DNA of 61,655 bases from JBBDNV01 sp040877415 (lineage in GTDB: Bacteria; Planctomycetota; Planctomycetia; Pirellulales; PALSA-1355), in the NCBI GenBank assembly GCA_040877415.1, contig JBBDNV010000167.1, positions 1 through 61,655 of the forward strand. The letters run 5' to 3'. Both the position numbers and the translations under genes were made by a program. Below the pieces are notes generated by a model, which was given only the letters and a program-made list of their open reading frames with translations, searched no databases and was not told the DNA's origin. Position 1 is the stretch's first letter. Each line of letters opens with the position of its first letter. Positions 44,809 through 52,301 of the stretch are shown piece after piece.

Positions 44809-45795
44809 GTGTTTCACTACGACCGCGGACTCAAGCTGACCAGGGCTGACCTGGCGATCGATTTCCGTCGCCGGCAGCCGCGGGCATTCGTGTCGCATGC
44901 GCACGTCGATCATATGGCCCGGCACGAATATGCGCTGTGCACGCCGGACACGGCGGCCCTGTATCGCTTGCGCTTTGGTCCCCGGGCGACGCGCGAATTG
45001 CCCTATGGCGAGCCGCTCGAGTGGGGCGGGCTGCGGCTGACGACGTTTCCGGCCGGCCACTGCCTCGGCTCGGCGATGCTGCTGGCCGAAGACGGCGACC
45101 GCTCGCTGCTCTACACGGGCGATTTCAAGCTCGGCGAATCGGCCACCGCCGTCCGGGCCCAACTGCCGAGGGCCGAGGTGCTGGTGATCGAGTGCACGTA
45201 CGGCCGGCCGCTCTACCGGCATCCGCCGCGCGAGCAGGCGATCGACGAGCTGTTGACGCGGGTGCGCGAAGCGCTCGACCGCGGCGCCACGCCGGTTATC
45301 GAGGCCTATGTCCTGGGCAAAAGCCAGGAAGTGACCCGCCTTTTGACCGGGGCCGGCTTTCCGGTGCTGCAACATCCCAAGATCCATGATGTCAGCCAGG
45401 TGTATCGCGACTGCGGCGTCGATTTGGGCGATTGCCACCGCTATGCCGGCATGCCGCTGCCGGGCCACGTGGTGATCGTGCCCCCGCGGACGCACCGCCA
45501 CGGCCGCTTGCCCGGGTTGCGAAAGACGGTCACTTTCGCCGTCACCGGTTGGGCCGTACACTCCGCCACGCGCGAGCGGCTGGGCGTCGACCACGCGATT
45601 CCGCTTTCGGACCACGCCGACTACGACGAGCTGTTCGAAGCCGTCGAGCGGGTGTCGCCCCGCATCGTCTACTGCACCCACGGACCGGAAAGCTTTGTCG
45701 ACTGTCTCCGCGCTGCCGGCCACAACGCCCATCCCCTCAACCGCCCGCAGCGCGACGAGCTGGCCCTCGCCCCTGTTCAGAAGCGGCTGTTCTAA
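44809..45795 (+). CDS. MBL-fold beta-CASP protein, ligase-associated exonuclease-like
   Basis: A 328-residue metallo-beta-lactamase/beta-CASP nuclease starting at GTG 44809. Zinc ligands are in SHAHVDHM (HxHxDH), FPAGHCLGS, TGDFKLG, and the beta-CASP His/Asp in LSDHADYDELF and YCTHGPE. Length and the GLKLTRADLAIDFRRRQPRA start fit the ligase-associated DNA exonucleases (Snm1/Pso2-like) that accompany LigD-type or ATP-dependent ligases and an Lhr-like helicase. The partners are not in this window. The 17-bp gap to the isomerase gene implies co-transcription. Confidence 0.82.
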   Translation: MFHYDRGLKLTRADLAIDFRRRQPRAFVSHAHVDHMARHEYALCTPDTAALYRLRFGPRATRELPYGEPLEWGGLRLTTFPAGHCLGSAMLLAEDGDRSLLYTGDFKLGESATAVRAQLPRAEVLVIECTYGRPLYRHPPREQAIDELLTRVREALDRGATPVIEAYVLGKSQEVTRLLTGAGFPVLQHPKIHDVSQVYRDCGVDLGDCHRYAGMPLPGHVVIVPPRTHRHGRLPGLRKTVTFAVTGWAVHSATRERLGVDHAIPLSDHADYDELFEAVERVSPRIVYCTHGPESFVDCLRAAGHNAHPLNRPQRDELALAPVQKRLF

Positions 45796-46253
45796 CTGTC
45801 CTCGGCCTCGTCGAGACATGCTCGTCTACCGTCCACTCGCCCCTGACCCCTTCTCGCGCGGGTGGTGGCCGAAACTTTTTGGCTTTTGGGCCAAACTGGC
45901 CGATTTTACGGGCGGAGTTTTTCATAGCTATACATTGCGCAGCGAAAAAGCCCCCTCGGCTCGCCGCAAACACAAAAAGCGACGGCCCTTAGGCGGCCCC
46001 GCGAGCGCGAAAAACGCGAAATCGGAAAATTGAAGAACCCCGAGCACCGCGCGTACCGACCCCAGTTTGCACTTTATCGAGCACGCCGATTGACGCAAGC
46101 GAAGTTTTCAGCCGGGGGGACGGGGGGGTGCTTTGGGTTGACTTCACCGCGCGAATGCTCGACCGAGTTCGTCGGCCTTTTGGGACTGACTGTCGAAGGG
46201 CCTGCGCACCCGCTAAACTTTGGCTTCCTACTCGACCCCAGCGAAGGCCCGGC
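45796..46253. other. Intergenic region with repeat copy C
   Basis: 458 bp between the exonuclease-like and the methylase genes. It contains the inverted copy of the TATAGCTATGAAAA element and a Lys/Arg-coding A-rich stretch. I see no credible gene. Confidence 0.55.
45881..45932 (-). repeat. TATAGCTATGAAAA repeat, copy C
   Basis: Read on the minus strand: TATAGCTATGAAAAACTCC, then GCCCGTAAAATCGGCCAGTT and TGGCC, the same order of blocks as copy A, in opposite orientation. Confidence 0.65.
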
Positions 46254-48572
46254 ATGGCAAAACGAACCACCAGCGGCGGCGCGGCGGCCCCTGGCCGAAG
46301 CCGGAAGGAAACCAACGGGGGATCGGGCAACGGCGAAGACCGATCCACGTTGGCCGGTAAGACCAACGACAAGGGGCAGGTTTGGAGTCACATTCGCCAA
46401 AAGTGGCTGACCGAAACCCCCGAAGAGCGCGTCCGGCAAGCCTACGTCGTTACGCTCCACAACGAATATGGCTTCAACCTGGACCAAATCGACGAAGAAT
46501 TGCACGTTGCCGGCCGGGGATCGGCGGGGGCGCGGGCCGACGTGGTTCTGTGGCGCACGACCCAAGACAAGGCCGACAGCAAGGCCCCGTTGATCGTGGT
46601 TGAATGCAAGGCCGACAACATCACCATCAAGGCGGCCGACTACGCCCAAGGCGAAGCCTACGCGCTCTACTGCAATGCGCCGTTCTTCGTCACCCACAAC
46701 AACCGCGAAACGCGGTACTGGCGCACGCGCAAGGACCGGATGCCGGGGAATATCGAGGAAATCGAGAACGTCCCCCACGCCGACGCCAGCGACAAGGACA
46801 TTCGGGATTTAATCGACAAGCTGAAGACGTTCAAGGAAGACGAATTCGCCGACTTGCTCCATTCGTGCCACAACGTCATTCGCAACCGCGAGCACTTGGA
46901 CCCCGCGGCGGCCTTCGACGAAATCGCCAAGGTGCTGTTCATCAAGGTGTGGGTGGAACGGGAACTGCGCCGCAAGCGTCAACGTCAAAACCTGTTCACA
47001 GCCGATTGGCTCGATTCCCAGCTTGGCGAAAACCCGCTGCAAGAACTTTTCCGGCAAACCAAGGAAGCCTACCGCGAAGATCGAATCTTCGATGAACGCG
47101 AGCAATTGAATTTGAAGCTGGCCACGGGGCGCGAAATCGTCCGGCTGTTGGAACGCTATAACCTGTCCGATACCAGCGAAGACGTGAAGGGTATCGCTTT
47201 TGAACGCTTCCTGGGCAAGACGTTCCGCGGCGAAATCGGCCAATTCTTCACGCCCCGAACCATCGTTGAATTCATGGTTCGCATGGTGGAGCCGAAGGAA
47301 GGGGACATCGTTTGCGACCCGGCCAGCGGATCGGGCGGCTTTCTCATCCGGTTCTTCGACATCGTGCGCCAGCAGATTCTTGCCGACGCCGACGCACAGT
47401 ATCGGGCTTATGCCGAAGAACTGGCCGGCAAGCGGCTACCGGAAGCGAAGCGTGCGGAACTGCTCCGCAAGCGATACGACGAAATCCAAACGACCATCGA
47501 CCAGCGGCGCCAGGGTTCCCGCATTTGGAAACTGTCGAATCTGTGCGTTTACGGGACCGACGCCAACGACCGCATGGCTCGCACCAGCAAGATGAACATG
47601 ATCTTGCACGGCGACGGCCACGGCGGGGTTCATCACCACAACGGCTTTGTGAACGTCAACGGCGTGTTTGAAGAACGGTTTGACGTGATTCTGACCAATC
47701 CGCCCTTTGGCGCGAACGTCGAACCGTCGGACGTGTTGACCGCCGATCAAACAGCCGTCCATCCCGACGCGGATCGTCGTTATCGGCACGAATACGGCGA
47801 ACTGTACAAACAGGCCCAAGCCCGCGTCGAAGCGGCCAAGGGAAAGCCCATCGCGTCGTTGTTTGAGCTTCCCAATCGGGGCGGCGATGGTCGCAAGCTG
47901 GGAAAGGTGAAAACGGAAATTCTGTTCATCGAGCGCTGCCTGTCGCTCTTGAAGCCGGGCGGGCGCATGGGCATCGTGTTGCCCGAAGGCATCTTCAACA
48001 ATCCGTCCCTGGCCTATGTCCGCGAGTTCTGTGAAGACCGCGCCCGCATCTTGGCTGTGGTCAGTCTGCCGCAAGAGACATTCAATTCGTCCGGGGCAAC
48101 CGTAAAGGCATCGCTGTTATTTCTGGGCAAGTTCACCACAAAGGAACAAGCCGACTTCGACAAGAAACAAGCGGCGGCCAAGGCAGAAATCGAATCCAAG
48201 TACGCCGGCGAAATTGCTGCGGAAACGGCCCGGCTGGAAGCGGCTATCGAAGCGGCCAAACAGGCGCGGGACGACGACGCCCGCAGGGCGGCCCAAAGCG
48301 AATTGCGCGACTACCTGAAACGGATGGAAGAAACGAAGACGCGTGAAGCCCGCGCGCTGTTGAAAGAGCGGTTCGACTATCCGATTTTCCTGTACGAAGC
48401 GGAGAAAGTCGGCATCACGGCCACGGGCGAGCCGGACGCCAACGAACTGTACCCCAACGAGCGCATGCCGGCTGGCATGAAGCCGGAAGACACTTGCTTG
48501 GAGCTGTACCGCCGGTTCTGCAACAAACCGGCGGCCTTCACACTCACGGCCAGCGGCAGGGGTGACGAATGA
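46254..48572 (+). CDS. N6-adenine methylase with N-terminal nuclease domain (type I HsdM-like fusion)
   Basis: A 772-residue protein starting at ATG 46254 (AAGG upstream). Residues about 45-160 form an HSDR_N-type PD-(D/E)xK nuclease domain: EELHVAGRG, Asp96 in RADVVLW and Glu117/Lys119 in IVVECKAD. From about 200 on it is an HsdM-like methylase: GQFFTPRTIVEFMVRM, SAM loop CDPASGSGGF (354-363) and catalytic NPPFG (482-486). A charged coiled-coil (about 625-700) separates motif X-like ends. It overlaps hsdS by ATGA. No HsdR translocase is encoded. The closest concept is a BcgI-type restriction-methylation chain with a separate specificity subunit. Confidence 0.85.
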   Translation: MAKRTTSGGAAAPGRSRKETNGGSGNGEDRSTLAGKTNDKGQVWSHIRQKWLTETPEERVRQAYVVTLHNEYGFNLDQIDEELHVAGRGSAGARADVVLWRTTQDKADSKAPLIVVECKADNITIKAADYAQGEAYALYCNAPFFVTHNNRETRYWRTRKDRMPGNIEEIENVPHADASDKDIRDLIDKLKTFKEDEFADLLHSCHNVIRNREHLDPAAAFDEIAKVLFIKVWVERELRRKRQRQNLFTADWLDSQLGENPLQELFRQTKEAYREDRIFDEREQLNLKLATGREIVRLLERYNLSDTSEDVKGIAFERFLGKTFRGEIGQFFTPRTIVEFMVRMVEPKEGDIVCDPASGSGGFLIRFFDIVRQQILADADAQYRAYAEELAGKRLPEAKRAELLRKRYDEIQTTIDQRRQGSRIWKLSNLCVYGTDANDRMARTSKMNMILHGDGHGGVHHHNGFVNVNGVFEERFDVILTNPPFGANVEPSDVLTADQTAVHPDADRRYRHEYGELYKQAQARVEAAKGKPIASLFELPNRGGDGRKLGKVKTEILFIERCLSLLKPGGRMGIVLPEGIFNNPSLAYVREFCEDRARILAVVSLPQETFNSSGATVKASLLFLGKFTTKEQADFDKKQAAAKAEIESKYAGEIAAETARLEAAIEAAKQARDDDARRAAQSELRDYLKRMEETKTREARALLKERFDYPIFLYEAEKVGITATGEPDANELYPNERMPAGMKPEDTCLELYRRFCNKPAAFTLTASGRGDE

Positions 48573-49954
48573 ACGCCGTTGCGGTGGCGACGCCCCGCGC
48601 GTTCGTCGTTTGGTTCCGCGACTTTCATCGTTGGTCCGTCAGTTCGTTTGTCGAAACGGGGTGGCGATGGCCGGCAGAAACGATTCGTCCGCTGTCGGCG
48701 GCGTTGTCTCGAAAGACGGTTGACGTTGACCGCACGGAGACGCCAGCACACACAATCCGGCTGGTGACCCTGCATTTCGACGGAGAAATGGAATTGCGCG
48801 ACGCCGGCGCGGGCGAAACCTTCAAGGGCCGACTGTTCTTCGCCGATCCAGGGGACGTAATCTACTCCAAGATCGACGTTCGCAACGGGGCGATTGGGAT
48901 TATCCCCGATGAATTGGGCCGGGTTTGCGTTAGCAGCGAATACCCCGTCTATGCGGTCGATCCGAAAGTTGCCGAAGCCCGCTACGTCAAGATGTTGTTT
49001 CGGACGGACGTTTTTCGCCGCAAGATCAACAGCATGATTAGCGGGGCGAGCGGGCGGAAGCGCGTGCAGCCGTCTGACCTGGAAACGGTCGATGTCCCCC
49101 TTCCCCAGTTGCCGGTGCAACGGAAGATCGTGGCGGCGTGGGAAGCGGCGCAGAGGTACGCGGCGGCGACGGCTGCAAGAATCGAACAGCTAGAGCGCGA
49201 CATCAAATCCCGCTTGCTAGCCGACCTGGGCTTGAAAGCGCCCCAGCAAGCCATGCTCCCGAAAGCCTTCGCCCCGCGGTGGAGCGAATTGGAACGCTGG
49301 TCGGTTATGTTCAATCAGCTTGCGAGCGTCGCTATTGACGTTAGCGGCGGCAAGTTTCCGGTCGCTAATCTCGGCGACGTGGCAGCCGTTTCCTACGGCA
49401 TTCAGAAATGCCCAGCGAACCGACCCGGCCAACACTCCCGACCGTACCTGCGCGTCGCCAACGTGCAACGCGGTGAACTGGACTTGCGCGAAATGAAGTA
49501 CATTGACGTGCCCAATAAAGAAATGTCAAGTCTGCGCCTTGAACCTGGCGACTTGGTTGTTTGCGAAGGCAATAGCGCCGATCTTGTCGGCCGGCCCGCA
49601 TTGTGGCGCGGCGAGATTCCCGATTGTGTCCATCAAAATCATATCCTCAAAGTTCGCGTCGATCGAACGCGAGCGATTCCCGAATACCTGCTGGAGTACA
49701 TGCACAGCGCGCCAGCGCGTAATTATTTCCGAGCGCGGGCGAAGTTCACCACGAATCTGGCTTCGATCAACAGCAGCGATCTGCGCGAATTGTCGCTGCC
49801 GATGCCCCGACTGAACGTGCAAAACCAGATTGTGGCGCGTGTCGCCAAGCGGCGCTTGGAAATCGCCAAGCTCAAAGCCGACGCCAAGGCCCGTGCCCAC
49901 GCGGCCAAGGCCGACGTGGAAGCGATGATCCTGGGCACGAAGCCGGTGACGTGA
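48569..49954 (+). CDS. HsdS-like specificity subunit
   Basis: A 461-residue type I specificity protein with two target-recognition domains (about 15-180 and 225-430). Each ends in a conserved helical region: VPLPQLPVQRKIVAAWEAA and LSLPMPRLNVQNQIVARVAK, the latter running into a long Lys/Ala-rich helix. The two halves would read two DNA half-sites separated by a gap. Its ATG overlaps the methylase stop, so the pair is coupled. Downstream there are only dispersed repeats, so this is the last gene of the system. Confidence 0.88.
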   Translation: MNAVAVATPRAFVVWFRDFHRWSVSSFVETGWRWPAETIRPLSAALSRKTVDVDRTETPAHTIRLVTLHFDGEMELRDAGAGETFKGRLFFADPGDVIYSKIDVRNGAIGIIPDELGRVCVSSEYPVYAVDPKVAEARYVKMLFRTDVFRRKINSMISGASGRKRVQPSDLETVDVPLPQLPVQRKIVAAWEAAQRYAAATAARIEQLERDIKSRLLADLGLKAPQQAMLPKAFAPRWSELERWSVMFNQLASVAIDVSGGKFPVANLGDVAAVSYGIQKCPANRPGQHSRPYLRVANVQRGELDLREMKYIDVPNKEMSSLRLEPGDLVVCEGNSADLVGRPALWRGEIPDCVHQNHILKVRVDRTRAIPEYLLEYMHSAPARNYFRARAKFTTNLASINSSDLRELSLPMPRLNVQNQIVARVAKRRLEIAKLKADAKARAHAAKADVEAMILGTKPVT

Positions 49955-50002
49955 ACCGCCGACGGGGGCAGTCCGCCGCGACGAATTCGGGAAGCAAGGA
50001 AG

Positions 50003-50052
50003 AAAAAGGGGTCGGAACTATTTACGACACGTGCCGTAAACGGCTCTGATCC
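50003..50052. repeat. Palindromic dispersed repeat, diverged full copy
   Basis: AAAAAGGGGTCGGAACTATT, then TACGACACGTGCCGTAAA and CGGCTCTGATCC. It matches the element at 1-44 with several mismatches that break the perfect palindrome. It lies 49 bp after the specificity gene. Confidence 0.65.
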
Positions 50053-50174
50053 GCAGAATTGGGAAAGTCCCCGGCGGTTTTGAAATAGCCTCGAAGCTGC
50101 CTGCGGGCGTGAATCACCGTTCGTCGTGGGAGCGGGTCGGGTCGTTATTTCATGGTCAGCGGGATGACGCCGTT

Positions 50175-50255
50175 CCTGTTCATCCTGTCCGAAATTGCTG
50201 GCCCGGAGGAACAGACAGGATGAACAGTAGTTGCAGGATAAGAACGCCTGCGGCC
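50175..50255. repeat. CCTGTTCATCCTGTCC repeat, copy 1
   Basis: CCTGTTCATCCTGTCC, then CTGGCCCGGAGGAACAG, ACAGGATGAACAG, CAGGATAAG and CGCCTGCGGCC. An imperfect inverted repeat: the left CCTGTTCATCCTGT pairs with ACAGGATGAACAG. Copy 2 lies 209 bp further on. Confidence 0.65.
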
Positions 50256-50383
50256 CTCCAATCAAACAGGTAGCTGGATTCGCAGGAATTCAGCCCCCTG
50301 CTCGTGAGGAATCCGAACTTTTACGAGTTCGGCTACGACGGCCGCGCGGACAGAGGCGACTTAAAGGGCACCCTCCTGTCGAT

Positions 50384-50467
50384 CCTGTTCATCCTGTCCA
50401 GAAAATTTCTGGCCCGGAGAAACAGACAGGATGAACAGGACTTACAGGATAAGTATGCCTGCGGCGC
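50384..50467. repeat. CCTGTTCATCCTGTCC repeat, copy 2
   Basis: Direct-orientation copy of the repeat at 50175, about 85% alike by eye, with the same left arm, CTGGCCCGGAGAAACAG centre, ACAGGATGAACAGGA right arm and GCCTGCGGC end. Confidence 0.65.
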
Positions 50468-50486
50468 CCGAATTCAGTATTCAGTT

Positions 50487-52271
50487 CTATTTCGTCGAGA
50501 GCGGAATGACGCCGTTCCAATTTTCGGGGGGCGTGCGGTTGTGCTGGGCGATCAGGACGGTCAGAAAATCTTTCACGCGGTCTTCGGTCGGCACGCGGTG
50601 CAGGCGCTCAAAAGCTTCGCCCCAACGGCCCGCCAGAACGTCGTCGAGAGCCCGTTCGTATTCGGCGATGTGCTTGTCGGCCAGCTCGGGCAATTCGGCC
50701 TCGGGGGGCAGCAGCTCGGTGACTTCGAGCTTATGATCGAGCCCATAGGGCTTGACGACCGCCACGCGGCGCAGCCGACCCACGTCGGAGGGCAGCTCGG
50801 CGCGCAAGATGGCGGCGGTGCGCTCGTCGACGAGGATCGGCGCTTGCAGGATCTTCGTCATCCCTTCCAACCGCGAGGCGAGGTTGACGACCGGCCCGAA
50901 GACGGTGATTTTCACCTGGTCGACGGTGCCGATCTTGCCGGCCACCGCGCTGCCGGTGGCGATGCCGATGCCGGCGCGAAAGTCGGCCAAGGGATCCAGG
51001 GCGCGGCGGGCCGCCGCGGCGAATTGGCCGCGGATGGCCAGCGCCGCGGTGGCGGCCCGCACGGCCGCGTCGGGCTCCGCGAGCGGCCATCCCCAAAAAC
51101 CCATGGCCGCGTCGCCGTGGAAATCGCCCAGCACGCCGCCGCAGTCGCGAATGTGCCGGGTCGTCACGCCGAGCGCCTGGCTGACGCGGTTCAAGAGGCC
51201 GAGCAAATCCTGGGACGAGCGTTCGCTGGTGCGCGAAAAACCGCGCAGGTCGCAGAACAGCACCGTCACCACGGTTTCGCGCGGCGCAAGCGCCACTTCG
51301 GGATCGACGCCCGAGAGCGCATCGAGCACGACGGGGGCAAAGAACTGGCTGAGCGCGGCCCGCTGGCGTTCCAACAGCCGCACGTCCGCGAGCGCGCCGA
51401 GCGTGGTGGCGGCCAGCTCGGTGAATTTGACTTCGTCGCGCAAATCGGTGGGGTCGGAGACCGGTTCGCCCGGCGCGCGGCCGTCGCCAAATCGTCCGGC
51501 GACGTACAGGGCCCAACCCTGGCAGGCGTTGCCGGCCACGGGCGTGCAGCAGGCCCAATCGATTCCCTGGCTGATCGTGAATTCGGACAAGGTGGAGCTT
51601 TCGGCGGCGTTCCACACGTGCAGCACGCTTTCGCCGCGAGCGACGGCGTCGAGGATGAGCCGCTGGCTGGGTTGAAAATCGCCCGTGGTCGCGCTGCGCC
51701 GGTCCCAATGGAGCACTTCGATCGTGGGCCGCGCTAGCGCGAGATCGCGAACCGCCACGAGCGCCGCGGCGCCGGCCCGGGGCAATCCGGCCAACAGCAG
51801 GTTTACTAGCCGCAGGGAAAGTTCGGCGTCGCTGTCGGCGCCGGCAATCACTTGCGGCAGCCGTCCCAGGACGTCGATGTGCGCGCCCGCGCGGCGAAAG
51901 CTCAGATTGTGCAGGTACTCGGCAGTGAACGTCTGCTGCTGCAGAGGGAGGGGCGCGTCGAGCGAGATGCTGACGCGTTCGTCGGAAAGCGTGAAGGTGG
52001 TTTCGCCGATGACGAAATGCTCGCCGGGGGAGATTTCAAACTCGTCGGCCGGTCGTCCGGCGACAAAGATAGGATTGCGCGCCTCGGCCAGCCGCCGCAC
52101 GCGCAGACGCCGGCCGTCCCAGGAAAGCTCGGCATGGCGGCGCGAAATGCGATCGTCCCACGCGGCCGGCCAGCCGCCGCCCGCGCGACCCAAGACGACG
52201 ACGCGCCCCTCGTGCAGCGTGCGCCGCCAACGGTGCTCGGCATCGGCTCCCTGTGCGATCAAATCGGCCAC
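50487..52271 (-). CDS. FHA-GAF-class III adenylate/guanylate cyclase
   Basis: A 594-residue cytoplasmic signalling enzyme. Residues about 22-95 are an FHA domain (RISRRHAEL with the conserved Arg/Ser/His), which binds phosphothreonine. About 140-300 is GAF-like. About 330-480 is a class III cyclase: LFCDLRGFS and HGDAAMGFWG give the metal Asp341 and Asp387, and Asn463/Arg467 are in VVNLASRL. The base-recognition pair appears swapped: Asp383 sits where Lys is usual and Lys454 where Asp/Thr is usual. It lies 30 bp after a receptor kinase gene and is probably that kinase's phospho-dependent partner. Confidence 0.9.
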   Translation of the reverse strand: MADLIAQGADAEHRWRRTLHEGRVVVLGRAGGGWPAAWDDRISRRHAELSWDGRRLRVRRLAEARNPIFVAGRPADEFEISPGEHFVIGETTFTLSDERVSISLDAPLPLQQQTFTAEYLHNLSFRRAGAHIDVLGRLPQVIAGADSDAELSLRLVNLLLAGLPRAGAAALVAVRDLALARPTIEVLHWDRRSATTGDFQPSQRLILDAVARGESVLHVWNAAESSTLSEFTISQGIDWACCTPVAGNACQGWALYVAGRFGDGRAPGEPVSDPTDLRDEVKFTELAATTLGALADVRLLERQRAALSQFFAPVVLDALSGVDPEVALAPRETVVTVLFCDLRGFSRTSERSSQDLLGLLNRVSQALGVTTRHIRDCGGVLGDFHGDAAMGFWGWPLAEPDAAVRAATAALAIRGQFAAAARRALDPLADFRAGIGIATGSAVAGKIGTVDQVKITVFGPVVNLASRLEGMTKILQAPILVDERTAAILRAELPSDVGRLRRVAVVKPYGLDHKLEVTELLPPEAELPELADKHIAEYERALDDVLAGRWGEAFERLHRVPTEDRVKDFLTVLIAQHNRTPPENWNGVIPLSTK

Positions 52272-52301
52272 GGAGAATTCCTCGGGAGCGAAGTCATGTC
52301 G

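Larger units (their letters stand above)
49955..50486. other. Repeat-rich intergenic region
   Basis: 530 bp with no intact gene. It contains the second palindromic repeat (50003-50052) and two copies of a repeat with CCTGTTCATCCTGTCC (50175-50255 and 50384-50467). Confidence 0.6.

Noticed and set aside
46254..49954. A classical three-gene type I restriction system
   Set aside because: No helicase-type HsdR lies upstream or downstream, and the nuclease-like domain is already on the methylase.
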